A stretch of DNA of 64,000 nucleotides from NCBI RefSeq assembly GCF_001439635.1, contig NZ_LMBZ01000009.1, positions 107,528 to 171,527 of the forward strand, given 5' to 3'. Positions 9,247-18,357 of this stretch are shown piece after piece. The translations under genes and the position numbers were made by a program. Source of the stretch: Solibacillus cecembensis (GTDB lineage: Bacteria > Bacillota > Bacilli > Bacillales_A > Planococcaceae). Numbering within the stretch: position 1 is the stretch's first letter; each line of letters begins with the position of its first letter. The notes under the pieces are model-generated. The model ran no database searches, was not told where the DNA came from, and saw only the letters and a list, made by a program, of their open reading frames with translations.

Positions 9247-10065
9247 ATGGTAGGGGAACTCATCGTCTTATTCAATTTTTTCTTCAATATTATTTTACTT
9301 CGATTTACACAAGCGGTGACGAGATATCCGATAAAGACATGGCGATTAATAAGTAGTGCCTTTTGTAGTGCGCTTATAGCCGTTGTTTTTTATGAATCAA
9401 TCGTAATGACAATTGTTAGTTTTATTGTTTTGATTGGAATTGCATTTTCATTTCGATGGAGCAGTTTTTTCGTTCAAGGTAGCTGGTTAATGATGGGAAC
9501 ATTGCTGGCAGGTGGCTTGCTAAGTGCGGTTCAACCTTATTTATTGAAACATTCCATTTTTGCTTATATTTTGTTTTGTTTAGGCATAGCTTGTAGTAGT
9601 TTATTTTTGATGAAAAGAAGTTGGTTTAACAAATTACAACAAGTCGTCCAGCAACAATATGTTACAAACTGTGAGGTCGAGCTATTTGATCAAACATTAA
9701 GTTTACTAGCCTATATCGATACTGGAAATGAATGTCTTGAACCGTTGAGCAGAGCGCCTGTACATTTCATCTCTTTTAAAGCAGTTCATGAGCAATTAGA
9801 GCCCACTTTTGAAGCGAGCTTACAAAAATGGTCAGAAAAAGAACCGTTAGCTCTTGAAATGTTTTCTAAAGAACTTCGGAAAAATATCCGTATTGTTCCG
9901 CTAACAACTGTTCAGAATAGCTCCGTTTTAGTACCAGCTTTTCGAGCACAAGTTAAAATTAATGACAAAACAGATAGTAATCAATATGTTATTTTTACAA
10001 AAAATGATGCTCGTTTCCCACAAAAAGCTCAAATGATAGCGCATGTATCTGTTCTTACAAAATAA
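9247..10065 (+). CDS. spoIIGA: Sporulation sigma-E factor processing peptidase SpoIIGA
   Basis: This is the membrane-bound aspartic protease that removes the pro-sequence of sigma-E in the mother cell after a SpoIIR signal from the forespore. About five N-terminal transmembrane helices (residues 1-125) precede a cytoplasmic protease domain with the catalytic motif YIDTGN (Asp about 158) and the RIVPLTTV segment. ATG 9247 is about ten bases after AGGAGGAA. At 272 residues it is shorter than B. subtilis SpoIIGA (about 309). Its substrate gene sigE follows directly. Confidence 0.93.
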   Translation: MVGELIVLFNFFFNIILLRFTQAVTRYPIKTWRLISSAFCSALIAVVFYESIVMTIVSFIVLIGIAFSFRWSSFFVQGSWLMMGTLLAGGLLSAVQPYLLKHSIFAYILFCLGIACSSLFLMKRSWFNKLQQVVQQQYVTNCEVELFDQTLSLLAYIDTGNECLEPLSRAPVHFISFKAVHEQLEPTFEASLQKWSEKEPLALEMFSKELRKNIRIVPLTTVQNSSVLVPAFRAQVKINDKTDSNQYVIFTKNDARFPQKAQMIAHVSVLTK

Positions 10066-10081
10066 TAAAGGAGGATGAATA

Positions 10082-10789
10082 TTGCTTCAAAAAATTAAAA
10101 ACATATTATTAAACTTATTTAGCAAGTATTTAAAAAAAGGGACTTATTATATAGGAGGACATGATTCATTGCCAATTCCACTTACAAGAGAAGAAGAAGT
10201 TGTTGTCGTTGAAGCGTTTATGGGCGGAGATTTACATGCTAGAGATATGCTAATTGAGCGCAATTTGCGTTTAGTTGTTTATATAGCAAGAAGGTTTGAT
10301 AATACAGCTACACCGATAGAGGATTTAATTAGTATCGGTTCAATTGGCTTAATTAAGGCGATTGAGACATTTAATTTAGACAAAAATATTAAATTGGCGA
10401 CTTACGCTTCTCGTTGTATTGAAAACGAAATTTTAATGCATTTGCGAAAAACAAGCCGAATGAAGGGAGAGGTTTCGCTAGATGAGCCCTTAAATTCTGA
10501 TGCAGATGGTAATGAGTTGTTGTTATCGGATATTTTAGGAACAGAAGAGCATATTATTACAATGGATGTTGAACGTAAGCTAGAAAGACAGCATATGTTT
10601 GGTGCGATTGATAAATTAACACCAAGAGAAAAATACATTATGGAATGTCGTTTTGGATTAAATGGCAAAGAAGAAATGACACAAAAAGAAGTGGCTGATC
10701 ATTTAGGCATTTCACAATCTTATATTTCGCGTTTAGAGAAAAAAATCATTTTAGATTTACGCGAGCATTTAAATGAGCCGATTGCATAA
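10082..10789 (+). CDS. sigE: RNA polymerase sigma-E factor (mother-cell, pro-protein)
   Basis: This is the early mother-cell sporulation sigma factor, 235 residues. An amphipathic basic N-terminal pro-sequence of about 22 residues ends just before YIGG, the cleavage context known from B. subtilis. Region 2 follows ([44 protein letters not shown]), then region 4 ([21 protein letters not shown]). The start is TTG 10082 after AAAGGAGGAT. It lies 16 bases after spoIIGA and is presumably cotranscribed with its processing protease. Confidence 0.98.
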   Translation: MLQKIKNILLNLFSKYLKKGTYYIGGHDSLPIPLTREEEVVVVEAFMGGDLHARDMLIERNLRLVVYIARRFDNTATPIEDLISIGSIGLIKAIETFNLDKNIKLATYASRCIENEILMHLRKTSRMKGEVSLDEPLNSDADGNELLLSDILGTEEHIITMDVERKLERQHMFGAIDKLTPREKYIMECRFGLNGKEEMTQKEVADHLGISQSYISRLEKKIILDLREHLNEPIA

Positions 10790-10813
10790 GTATGGTTAAA
10801 ATTGGTGTGCATA
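10784..10813 (+). promoter_or_regulatory. Candidate sigma-F promoter for sigG
   Basis: GCATA (10784-10788) and GGTGTGCATA (10804-10813) are 15 bases apart, as in the sigma-F consensus (GYWTA, 15 bases, GGnnAnAHTR). The -10 element has two mismatches. sigG is known to be sigma-F dependent in B. subtilis. Confidence 0.4.
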
Positions 10814-10823
10814 CAGTTTTTTA

Positions 10824-10860
10824 TTCCGGACAAACTTAAACGAAAGAGAAAAGTCCGGAA
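10824..10860 (+). promoter_or_regulatory. Hairpin overlapping the sigG ribosome binding site
   Basis: TTCCGGAC (10824-10831) pairs perfectly with GTCCGGAA (10853-10860). The 3' arm covers the first bases of the sigG Shine-Dalgarno (GGAAGGTGAG, 10857-10866). Folding would reduce ribosome access. No T-run follows, so this is not a terminator. Confidence 0.6.
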
Positions 10861-10871
10861 GGTGAGATTGA

Positions 10872-11642
10872 ATGCGTACTAAAGTTGAATTATGCGGAGT
10901 CGATACTTCTACATTACCCGTATTAAAGCATGAGGAAATGAAAAGTCTTTTTATTCGTTTGCAACAAGGAGAAGACTATGTTCGTGAAGAATTAGTTGTT
11001 TGTAACTTGCGTCTAGTGCTAAGTATTGTAGGCCGATTTGCTTACCGAGGTGAGCAGGCGGATGATTTGTTCCAAGTTGGTTGTATTGGTCTTTTAAAAG
11101 CAATTGATAATTTTGACTTGAAGCATAACGTTCGCTTCTCAACATATGCTGTACCAATGATTATTGGTGAGATTCGCCGTCATTTACGTGACCACCATTC
11201 ATTACGTGTATCCAGATCTTTACGTGACATAGCATATAAGGCAATGAAAGCAAAAGAAGCTTTTATTGCAGAATTTTTAGTAGAGCCAACGATTGAACAA
11301 ATTGCACAGGCAATTGAGATGAAAAAAGAGGATGTTTTATTTGCGTTAGATGCAATACAAGATCCGATGTCCTTGCAAGAGCCAATCTATTCGGATGGTG
11401 GCGATGCTATTTTTATGATAGATCAAATTAAAGATCAAGTCACGGAAGATCAATGGGTCGGGGCTATTTCCGTACAAGAAAGCTTAAAAAAATTAGATGT
11501 AAGGCAACAAATGATTGTGACAAAACGCTTTTATTATGGAGAAACGCAAACAGAAATTGCACAATCTCTAGGGATTTCACAAGCACAAATTTCCAGAATC
11601 GAAAAGAGTGCGATTGAAATGATGAAGCGTGATTATCGATAA
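10872..11642 (+). CDS. sigG: RNA polymerase sigma-G factor (late forespore)
   Basis: This is the late forespore sigma factor, 256 residues. The N-terminus (KVELCGVDTSTLPVL) is typical of SigG and contributes to anti-sigma recognition. Region 2 (NLRLVLSIVGRF, DDLFQVGCIGLLKAIDNFD, RFSTYAVPMIIGEIRRHLRD) is followed by region 3 and region 4 (TQTEIAQSLGISQAQISRIEKSA). It follows sigE by 82 bases, with its own candidate sigma-F promoter and a leader hairpin, which fits separate control. Confidence 0.98.
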   Translation: MRTKVELCGVDTSTLPVLKHEEMKSLFIRLQQGEDYVREELVVCNLRLVLSIVGRFAYRGEQADDLFQVGCIGLLKAIDNFDLKHNVRFSTYAVPMIIGEIRRHLRDHHSLRVSRSLRDIAYKAMKAKEAFIAEFLVEPTIEQIAQAIEMKKEDVLFALDAIQDPMSLQEPIYSDGGDAIFMIDQIKDQVTEDQWVGAISVQESLKKLDVRQQMIVTKRFYYGETQTEIAQSLGISQAQISRIEKSAIEMMKRDYR

Positions 11643-11679
11643 AAAAGGATGAACCCTCATACACTCAACATGAAAAATG

Positions 11680-11717
11680 ACACAACTCGGTCTAACTTGA
11701 TCTTGTTGTGTTTTTTA
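11680..11717 (+). terminator. Intrinsic terminator after sigG
   Basis: ACACAAC (11680-11686) pairs with GTTGTGT (11705-11711) across an 18-base loop, followed by a T-run. Confidence 0.7.
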
Positions 11718-11779
11718 ATTGTATCCTATGAATAATGTTGAATTCAAGTTGCATTTGATCGAAATGAAAGGATGGGAAA

Positions 11780-12019
11780 ATGCGTTTTTCATCTGTGCAG
11801 GAAAAAGAGATTATTGAGGCATCAAGTGGAAAGTTTATTGGCTACATTGTAGATGCAGAGGTTTGTGAAAAGGATGGAATCATTTTAGCGTTTATTATTG
11901 CTACGCCAAAAAAGTTTTATCACCTATTTCAAGGGGAAGAGAGTACTAGGAAAGTCTCATTTAGTCATATACTCACAGTCGGGAAAGATGTTATTCTCGT
12001 AAAAACAAGCGAGGAATAG
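11780..12019 (+). CDS. ylmC: YlmC/YmxH family PRC-barrel protein
   Basis: This 79-residue protein has a single small beta-barrel (PRC-barrel-like) of the YlmC/YmxH family, found in spore formers. The run FIGYIVDAEVCEKDGIILAFII and a late VGKDVILVK strand are visible. Its biochemical function is unknown; family members are associated with sporulation. ATG 11780 follows AAAGGATGG. ylmA, which separates sigG and ylmC in B. subtilis, is absent, and so is ylmD after it. Confidence 0.8.
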   Translation: MRFSSVQEKEIIEASSGKFIGYIVDAEVCEKDGIILAFIIATPKKFYHLFQGEESTRKVSFSHILTVGKDVILVKTSEE

Positions 12020-12031
12020 GTCGCGCTATTC

Positions 12032-12060
12032 ATTGAAAATTATGTTCGCCCTTGATACAA
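12032..12060 (+). promoter_or_regulatory. Sigma-A promoter for ylmE-sepF-ylmG
   Basis: TTGAAA (12032-12037) and TACAAT (12055-12060) have an ideal 17-base spacer, 35 bases before the ylmE start. Confidence 0.65.
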
Positions 12061-12094
12061 TGAAAGAAACTATTGTTGTAAAGTTGGGAAAAAA

Positions 12095-12763
12095 GTGACG
12101 AAAATAGAAAAAAAATTAGAATTCATTCAAAAACAAATAGAAAATGCAAAGCTACGAACAAATCAAATGCAAGAAGTGAAGATCATTGCTGTTACAAAGG
12201 AAGTAGATGTAACACGTACAGAAGAAGCGATTACAGCAGGACTTAGTCATCTAGGTGAAAATCGCCCAGAAGGTTTGGCAAAAAAGCTAGAAGTGATTCA
12301 TTCTGATGTGGAATGGCACTATATCGGTTCATTACAAACACGCAAAGTAAAACAGGTTATTGCACAAATTGATTACTTACATTCATTAGACCGCTTAAGT
12401 TTAGCCGAAGAAATAGAAAAACGTTCAACAACTATTGTGAAATGTTTTGTTCAAGTAAATGTTTCGGGCGAAGATTCTAAGCAAGGCTTAACTAAAGAGC
12501 AAGCTTTACAATTTGTAAAACAGCTACAATCGTTTACAAAGATTGAAGTTGTAGGATTAATGACGATGGCGCCCTTTACAGAAGATGAGCAGGTAATCCG
12601 CCAAGTTTTCCGTGAGTTAAAACAGTTGCAACAGGAAGTTGTACAATTATGTTTACCGAATGTACCATGTACAGAACTGTCGATGGGCATGTCAAATGAC
12701 TATGAGATTGCAGTTGAAGAAGGTGCGACATTTGTGAGAATTGGAACAGCTCTTGTTGGCTAA
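12095..12763 (+). CDS. ylmE: Pyridoxal phosphate homeostasis protein YlmE (YggS/PLPBP family)
   Basis: This cytosolic alanine-racemase-like fold binds PLP without known catalysis and buffers PLP levels. The 222-residue protein has the PLP lysine in IIAVTKEV (about residue 37), HLGENRPEG, WHYIGSLQTRKVKQV, QVNVSGEDSKQG, VGLMTMAPF and the phosphate-binding ELSMGMSNDYEIAVEEGA..VRIGTALVG. It starts at GTG 12095 with a weak GGGAA ribosome binding site. It lies 12 bases before sepF and is probably cotranscribed with it. Confidence 0.93.
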   Translation: MTKIEKKLEFIQKQIENAKLRTNQMQEVKIIAVTKEVDVTRTEEAITAGLSHLGENRPEGLAKKLEVIHSDVEWHYIGSLQTRKVKQVIAQIDYLHSLDRLSLAEEIEKRSTTIVKCFVQVNVSGEDSKQGLTKEQALQFVKQLQSFTKIEVVGLMTMAPFTEDEQVIRQVFRELKQLQQEVVQLCLPNVPCTELSMGMSNDYEIAVEEGATFVRIGTALVG

Positions 12764-12775
12764 GGAGGAAGTAAT

Positions 12776-13285
12776 ATGAGCATAAAAAATATTTTCGACA
12801 AATTCTTCTACCTAGAAGATATGGAAGATGAACAAGCTCCAGGTCAAGCGACACCAAAGCAACAACCTGCTCCTAAGCCTGTTTCATCATCAAAGCAAGA
12901 ACAGATGCCGCAGCAGGTTATCCAAAATCGTATGAAAAAAGAACGAAAAATTCAGCCGCAAATACGCAATAATGAAGTAGATATTCCAAATAATGTTGTA
13001 AGTTTGCAAGCTGCGACTTCATTAAAGAATTCGAAACTTGTATTAGTAGAGCCGCGAGTTTATGCAGAAGCACAAGATATTGCAGAGCAGTTAAAAAATA
13101 AACGAGCGACTGTTGTTAATTTGCAACGTATTGATCGTGATCAAGGGAAGCGAATAATCGATTTTTTAAGCGGAACAGTGTATGCTTTAGGTGGCGACAT
13201 TCAACGTATCGGAACAGATATATTCCTATGTACTCCTGAAAATGTAGAAGTATCTGGTGAAATATCGAATTTTGTGTTTGAATAA
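12776..13285 (+). CDS. sepF: Cell division protein SepF
   Basis: SepF bundles FtsZ filaments and anchors them to the membrane. The 169 residues comprise an N-terminal amphipathic membrane-binding helix ([15 protein letters not shown]), a Gln/Pro-rich linker (about 20-75), and the globular SepF domain with [25 protein letters not shown] and the dimer-forming [20 protein letters not shown] 12776 follows AAGGAGG. Its partner FtsZ, with an intact C-terminal peptide, is encoded upstream. Confidence 0.96.
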   Translation: MSIKNIFDKFFYLEDMEDEQAPGQATPKQQPAPKPVSSSKQEQMPQQVIQNRMKKERKIQPQIRNNEVDIPNNVVSLQAATSLKNSKLVLVEPRVYAEAQDIAEQLKNKRATVVNLQRIDRDQGKRIIDFLSGTVYALGGDIQRIGTDIFLCTPENVEVSGEISNFVFE

Positions 13286-13321
13286 TCGAGTAATCTTTTA
13301 AGTAGAGAGGTATAAAAAACT

Positions 13322-13579
13322 ATGATCTATACATTAGTAGAAACAGCATTTCTCGTATATCGATTTATGCTCATAGGTTACATATTGATGTCTTGGATAC
13401 CGGCGCTGCAAGAATCAGCTGTTGGGAAATTCCTCGAGACAGTATGTGAACCGTATTTAGGCTTTTTCCGTAAGTTTATTCCACCAATTGGTATGATTGA
13501 TATTTCTCCAATCGTTGGACTATTTGCACTTATGTTCATCCAACAAGGTGTATACATCGTACTTGGATATTTTCTTTAA
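13322..13579 (+). CDS. ylmG: YggT family membrane protein YlmG
   Basis: This 85-residue protein has two transmembrane helices around the YggT core: YRFMLIGYILMSWIP, a cytoplasmic stretch EPYLGFFRKFIPPIG, then a second helix starting DISPIVGLFALMF. It is conserved next to sepF in many bacteria. A role in envelope or division-protein membrane organisation is suggested for the family but not settled. It is probably the last gene of the ylmE-sepF-ylmG unit. Confidence 0.9.
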   Translation: MIYTLVETAFLVYRFMLIGYILMSWIPALQESAVGKFLETVCEPYLGFFRKFIPPIGMIDISPIVGLFALMFIQQGVYIVLGYFL

Positions 13580-13587
13580 GATGTAAT

Positions 13588-13618
13588 CCCTCTGCTTTAA
13601 TGTAGGGGGGTTCTTTTT
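13588..13618 (+). terminator. Intrinsic terminator after ylmG
   Basis: CCCTCTGC (13588-13595) pairs with GTAGGGGG (13602-13609) using two wobble pairs, followed by a T-rich run. Confidence 0.65.
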
Positions 13619-13699
13619 AATATGATTAGAATACATCACTCGTGCAAAATCGATTGGGTGAAAAGGTATACATAAATAAAACTAGGGGAAGGTGATTTT

Positions 13700-14488
13700 A
13701 TGCAGCATGTAATTCAACATTTTCGGAAAGATGAGCAGCCGTTTATCGAACAAGTTATCGGATGGCAACGTGAAGTGGAGGATCGTTATGCCCCGAAGTT
13801 AACGGATTTCCTTGATCCAAGGCAACGATTTATTGTCGAGGCAATCACCCATCAATCAGAGGACCTCCATGTTTTTACTGATGGGCTTTTTGAAAATGCC
13901 GAAAGACAGCGAATGCTAATTGCACCTTCTTATTTTCAAGCGACGAAGGAAGATTTTCAAATTGCGTGCTATACAATCAATTACCCATCTAAATTTGTTC
14001 AAATCAAACATCCAGATGTACTAGGTGCGTTATTATCGATAGGGTTAGATCGTAGTAAATTTGGCGATATTCGTCTAGCTGAAAATACGGTGCAATTTAC
14101 AATGGCTACGGAAATTGTGGACTATGTTCGTGCAAATTTAACAGGTATTGGTAAAGTGAAGGTGCATGTTGAGGAAATCCAATCAACTGTACCCTTACTT
14201 CAAAATGAAGAGCAATGGATTGAAAGTTCCTATACGGTTTCTTCTATGCGTTTAGATGTGGTTTTAGCAACGGTTGCCAATATATCGCGCCAAAAATCAC
14301 AAAATTTAATCGGTTCGGGTAAAGTGAAAGTAAACTGGACTGTACGAGAATCGACTTCTTTTGAATTACAAGAAGGGGATATTATTTCTGCTCGCGGCTT
14401 CGGAAGAGTGAAAATAATTATGACAGAAGGTCGAACAAAAAAGGACAAGATCCGATTGCAAATAGGACGTTTAGAGCAAAAACTATAA
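13700..14488 (+). CDS. ylmH: S4-domain RNA-binding protein YlmH
   Basis: This 262-residue protein has a novel N-terminal region (about 1-90), a middle domain containing HPDVLGALLSIGLDR and FGDI, and a C-terminal S4 RNA-binding domain (about 180-255: MRLDVVLATVANISR, SGKVKVNW, GDIISARGFGRV). Work on the B. subtilis protein indicates that it binds 50S-peptidyl-tRNA complexes and acts in rescue of stalled ribosomes in parallel with RqcH. rqcH is also in this window. ATG 13700 has AGGGGAAGGTG upstream. Confidence 0.92.
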   Translation: MQHVIQHFRKDEQPFIEQVIGWQREVEDRYAPKLTDFLDPRQRFIVEAITHQSEDLHVFTDGLFENAERQRMLIAPSYFQATKEDFQIACYTINYPSKFVQIKHPDVLGALLSIGLDRSKFGDIRLAENTVQFTMATEIVDYVRANLTGIGKVKVHVEEIQSTVPLLQNEEQWIESSYTVSSMRLDVVLATVANISRQKSQNLIGSGKVKVNWTVRESTSFELQEGDIISARGFGRVKIIMTEGRTKKDKIRLQIGRLEQKL

Positions 14489-14512
14489 ATTACCAGCATT
14501 ATTTACGAAAAC

Positions 14513-14544
14513 TTGATGTTATTCAACGTAGAAACCATTATAAT
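14513..14544 (+). promoter_or_regulatory. Candidate promoter for divIVA
   Basis: TATAAT (14539-14544) is a perfect -10. The nearest -35-like element is TTGATG (14513-14518), with a 20-base spacer, longer than ideal. Confidence 0.4.
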
Positions 14545-14583
14545 AAGTTTTAAATACATTCGTGCAAAGGAGAGTCGAACGAT

Positions 14584-15129
14584 ATGCCATTATCACCTCT
14601 TGATATACATAATAAAGAATTTACACGTGGATTCCGTGGTTATGCAGAAGACGAGGTAAATGAATTTTTAGATCAAATTATTAAAGATTATGAGATTCTT
14701 TTACGTGAAAAGAAAGAGTTAGAAGACAAAGTAAAATCCATGTCAGAACAAATGAAACATTATAGTTCACTGGAAGAAACATTACAAAAATCAATCGTTG
14801 TAGCTCAAGAGGCTGCTGATGAAGTCCGTCGCAACTCTCAAAAAGAATCAAAACTAATTGTAAGAGAAGCGGAAAAAAATGCGGATCGTATTGTAAATGA
14901 TGCGATGACAAAAGCGCGTAAAGTGACGATTGAAATAGATGAATTAAAGAAACAATCGAAAGTTTTCCGCAATCGTTTTAAAATGCTCGTTGAAGCGCAA
15001 TTAGACTTGTTGAATACAGATGATTGGGATCATCTACTAGAATATGATGTAGATCTTACAGAAATCCAAGATCACAACCGTCCTGAAGAATCAGGTGACT
15101 TGTTAAAAGAAGGAAAATTAACGTATTAA
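14584..15129 (+). CDS. divIVA: Cell pole/septum-sensing protein DivIVA
   Basis: DivIVA is a coiled-coil protein that binds curved membrane at poles and septa and recruits Min and sporulation partners. The 181-residue protein has the N-terminal membrane-binding domain with Phe17-Arg18 in the loop FTRGFRGYAEDEV, matching the insertion residues known in B. subtilis. Two long coiled-coil stretches follow (about 35-70 and 75-150), then a short acidic tail. ATG 14584 follows AAAGGAGAG. It stands immediately before ileS, as in B. subtilis. Confidence 0.96.
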   Translation: MPLSPLDIHNKEFTRGFRGYAEDEVNEFLDQIIKDYEILLREKKELEDKVKSMSEQMKHYSSLEETLQKSIVVAQEAADEVRRNSQKESKLIVREAEKNADRIVNDAMTKARKVTIEIDELKKQSKVFRNRFKMLVEAQLDLLNTDDWDHLLEYDVDLTEIQDHNRPEESGDLLKEGKLTY

Positions 15130-15139
15130 TGAATTGTGC

Positions 15140-15169
15140 TTGACATTCTGATAGTCCTTTTCATATACT
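15140..15169 (+). promoter_or_regulatory. Sigma-A promoter for the ileS T-box transcript
   Basis: TTGACA (15140-15145) and TATACT (15164-15169) are separated by 18 bases. The T-box leader begins just downstream. Confidence 0.75.
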
Positions 15170-15175
15170 GAAAAA

Positions 15176-15448
15176 TAACTAATGAGATGCAATTTGCAAC
15201 AAAGGCTAAGACGGAGACAGTATGTTTACATTTGTGGTGAAGCGATTCGAGGATGGTGAAAGCTCGAACGAAGCAAGTTTAACAGAAAATCACTCTCGAG
15301 CTAAATAGCTGAAATTTTTAGTAAGCTATTTCGTTTTACACGACGTTACAGTGTCTAATGAGGCAATATGATGTATTGCAAAATTAGGGTGGTACCACGA
15401 GAGTTATGCTCCTCGTCCCTTTCCATAGGGATGAGGGGCTTTTTTTAT
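15176..15448 (+). ncRNA. T-box riboswitch, isoleucine specific
   Basis: The leader carries the canonical T-box core AGGGTGGTACCACG (15386-15399). Its TGGT would pair with an ACCA tRNA end. It ends in a competing terminator: a 13-bp stem, 15408-15420 with 15427-15439, followed by T7. In stem I, the specifier position reads ATC (15289-15291, in GAAAATCACTC), an isoleucine codon followed by the usual purine. Uncharged tRNA-Ile would stabilise the antiterminator and allow ileS transcription. It fills most of the gap between divIVA and ileS. Confidence 0.95.
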
Positions 15449-15495
15449 GTTAGTCCGGAATTTTACATTTAAATTATTTTAGGAGGCTTTTTAAA

Positions 15496-18261
15496 ATGGT
15501 AGAGTATAAAGAAACGTTATTAATGCCGAAAACAGATTTCCCAATGCGCGGTGGTTTGCCGACGAAAGAACCACAAATTCAAGCACAGTGGAATGAAATG
15601 AATATTAACAAATTAGTAAAAGAGCGTACAGAAGGTCGCCCGCACTTCGTATTACACGATGGCCCTCCATATGCAAATGGTGATATCCACGTAGGTCACG
15701 CATTAAATAAAGTAATTAAAGATATGATTAACCGTCAAAAATCGATGACAGGTTATTATGTTGATTATATTCCGGGTTGGGATACACATGGTTTGCCAAT
15801 CGAGCAAGCTTTAACAAATAAAGGTGTTAAGCGTAAAGAAATGTCGATTGCAGAGTTCCGTGAGCTTTGTGAAAAATATGCATATGAACAAATCGCGAAC
15901 CAAAGTGGCCAATTCCAACGTTTAGGCGTACGCGGTGACTTTGAAAACCCATATATTACATTAAAACCTGAATTTGAAGCGCGTCAAATTGAAGTATTCG
16001 GTAAAATGGCGGAAAAAGGCTATATTTACAAAGGCTTAAAACCTGTTTATTGGTCACCATCTTCTGAGTCGGCTTTAGCTGAAGCGGAAATCGAATATAA
16101 AGATGTTGAGTCGTATTCAATTTATGTAGCTTTCGGCATTAAAGATGCTAAAAATGTCGTGCCAGCAGATGCAAAATTTGTTATTTGGACGACAACACCT
16201 TGGACAATTCCAGCAAACTTAGGTATTTCAGTGAATCCTGAATTCACATATGTCGTTGCAGAAACAAATGGTTCAAAATACATCGTAGCGAAAGATTTAC
16301 TGGCTACATTATCAACTACTTTTGGTTGGGAAGATGTACAAATCGTTCAAGAAGTAAAAGGGCAAGAACTAGATATGCTTGTTGCAGAGCACCCAATTTA
16401 CAAGCGTGATTCATTAGTAATGGTAGGAGATCATGTAACGGCTGATGCAGGTACAGGATGTGTTCATACAGCACCTGGACATGGTGAAGACGATTATCAA
16501 ATTGGGAATCGTTACGGCTTAGAAGTATTATCTCCAGTAGATAACGGTGGTTGTTATACAGATGAAGCGCCAGGATTTGAAGGGCTATTCTATGAAAAAG
16601 CAAACCCGATTGTCGTTGAGAAGCTAAAAGAAGAAGGTGCATTGTTAAATGTATCGAAATTCAAGCACTCTTATCCACATGATTGGCGTACGAAAAAACC
16701 AGTAATTTACCGTGCAACACCACAATGGTTTGCGTCTGTGGAAATGTTCCGTGATGAATTATTAGGTGCAGTAAAAGCGACTGAATTCACACCAACATGG
16801 GGCGAAACACGTCTTTATAATATGATTCGTGACCGTGGAGATTGGGTAATTTCTCGTCAACGTGCATGGGGTGTTCCGATTCCAATTTTCTATGCAGAAA
16901 ACGATGAACCAATCATTACACCAGAAACAATCGCGCACATTTCGAAATTATTCCGTGAGCACGGTTCAAATATTTGGTTCCAAAAAGAAGCTAATGAATT
17001 ATTACCAGAAGGCTTTACACATCCAGGTAGCCCGAACGGTAAATTCACGAAAGAAAATGACATTATGGACGTTTGGTTCGACTCAGGTTCGTCACACCAA
17101 GGTGTACTTGTTGAGCGCGGTATGAAATATCCTGCCGACCTGTATTTAGAAGGCTCTGACCAACACCGTGGCTGGTTCAACTCATCATTAATCACATCGG
17201 TTGCGATTAACGGTTATGCACCATATAAAGGGTTATTAACACATGGTTTCGTATTAGATGGTGAAGGACGCAAAATGTCGAAATCACTTGGTAATACAAT
17301 TGATCCAATAAAAGTAATGAATCAATACGGTGCGGATATCCTACGTATGTGGGTAGCATCAGTAGATTATACAGCGGACGTACGTATCTCAATGGATATG
17401 TTAAAACAAGTTTCTGAAACATACCGTAAAGTACGTAACACATTGCGCTTCTTACACGGCAACGTAACAGATTTCAATGCTGCAACAGACCGTGTAGCTT
17501 ATGAAGACTTACGTGAGATGGATCAATACATGTATATGCGCTTACAAGATGTTGTGAAAACAATTCGTGCAGCATATGACCGTTATGACTTCTCAACGGT
17601 GTATTCAACAGTGAATAACTTTGTAGCAATCGAGCTTTCTTCATTCTACTTAGATATCGCGAAAGATGTGGTATACATTGAGGGTACGGATAATAAAAAC
17701 CGTCGTGCAATGCAAACAGTTATGTACGATACATTAATGGCGTTATTAAAATTATTAACACCAATGATTCCTCATACGATGGAAGAGTTATGGGAGTATG
17801 TAGAAGTAGAAGGTAAAGTGCAATCGATCCAATTAATGGACTTCCCTGAAGTGGACGAAAAAGCGAACTTTACTGAACTACGCACGAAATGGACGAAATT
17901 AATTGCTGTTCGTAATGAAGTGTTAAAAGCATTAGAAGAAGCACGTAATGCGAAAACGATTGGTAAATCATTAGAAGCAAAAATTTCAGTTTATGCAGAT
18001 AGCGAAACAGCTGAATTATTAAATGATGCAAAAATTGACTTTGCACAGCTGTCAATCGTTTCACAATTTATCGTTGCAGGTAGCAAAGAAGATGCACCGG
18101 CAAACAGCCTAGCTTTAGAAAAAACAGCACTTGTTGTTGAAAAAGCAGACGGTGAAAAATGTGAACGTTGCTGGACAATTACTGAAACAGTTGGTGCAGT
18201 AGAAGCACATGCTACATTATGTAAGCGTTGTGCGGATGTAGTGGAAAACTATTACGTATAA
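15496..18261 (+). CDS. ileS: Isoleucyl-tRNA synthetase
   Basis: This class I synthetase charges tRNA-Ile and edits valine. The 921-residue protein has the HIGH-type motif HVGH (about 65-68, after GPPYANGDI), the CP1 editing domain with [13 protein letters not shown] and a [16 protein letters not shown] segment, KMSKS within [11 protein letters not shown], an anticodon-binding domain, and a C-terminal zinc site CERCW...CKRC. The length and terminal zinc finger are typical of the bacterial form. ATG 15496 follows TAGGAGG. It is regulated by the upstream T-box. Confidence 0.99.
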   Translation: MVEYKETLLMPKTDFPMRGGLPTKEPQIQAQWNEMNINKLVKERTEGRPHFVLHDGPPYANGDIHVGHALNKVIKDMINRQKSMTGYYVDYIPGWDTHGLPIEQALTNKGVKRKEMSIAEFRELCEKYAYEQIANQSGQFQRLGVRGDFENPYITLKPEFEARQIEVFGKMAEKGYIYKGLKPVYWSPSSESALAEAEIEYKDVESYSIYVAFGIKDAKNVVPADAKFVIWTTTPWTIPANLGISVNPEFTYVVAETNGSKYIVAKDLLATLSTTFGWEDVQIVQEVKGQELDMLVAEHPIYKRDSLVMVGDHVTADAGTGCVHTAPGHGEDDYQIGNRYGLEVLSPVDNGGCYTDEAPGFEGLFYEKANPIVVEKLKEEGALLNVSKFKHSYPHDWRTKKPVIYRATPQWFASVEMFRDELLGAVKATEFTPTWGETRLYNMIRDRGDWVISRQRAWGVPIPIFYAENDEPIITPETIAHISKLFREHGSNIWFQKEANELLPEGFTHPGSPNGKFTKENDIMDVWFDSGSSHQGVLVERGMKYPADLYLEGSDQHRGWFNSSLITSVAINGYAPYKGLLTHGFVLDGEGRKMSKSLGNTIDPIKVMNQYGADILRMWVASVDYTADVRISMDMLKQVSETYRKVRNTLRFLHGNVTDFNAATDRVAYEDLREMDQYMYMRLQDVVKTIRAAYDRYDFSTVYSTVNNFVAIELSSFYLDIAKDVVYIEGTDNKNRRAMQTVMYDTLMALLKLLTPMIPHTMEELWEYVEVEGKVQSIQLMDFPEVDEKANFTELRTKWTKLIAVRNEVLKALEEARNAKTIGKSLEAKISVYADSETAELLNDAKIDFAQLSIVSQFIVAGSKEDAPANSLALEKTALVVEKADGEKCERCWTITETVGAVEAHATLCKRCADVVENYYV

Positions 18262-18270
18262 CATGAACGA

Positions 18271-18306
18271 GAACGCTATTGTCGATTTGGCAATGGCGTT
18301 CTTTCT
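18271..18306 (+). terminator. Probable terminator after ileS
   Basis: GAACGCTATTG (18271-18281) pairs with CAATGGCGTTC (18291-18301) with one wobble. Only a short T-rich stretch follows. Confidence 0.55.
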
Positions 18307-18357
18307 ACATATTTTCAGTTATCTGAAAAGATAGACGATTCATTAGGAGGATTTTGA

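Noticed and set aside
9126..9356. 76-residue reading frame over the spoIIG promoter
   Set aside because: It overlaps the promoter and the start of spoIIGA, lacks a Shine-Dalgarno and resembles no family.
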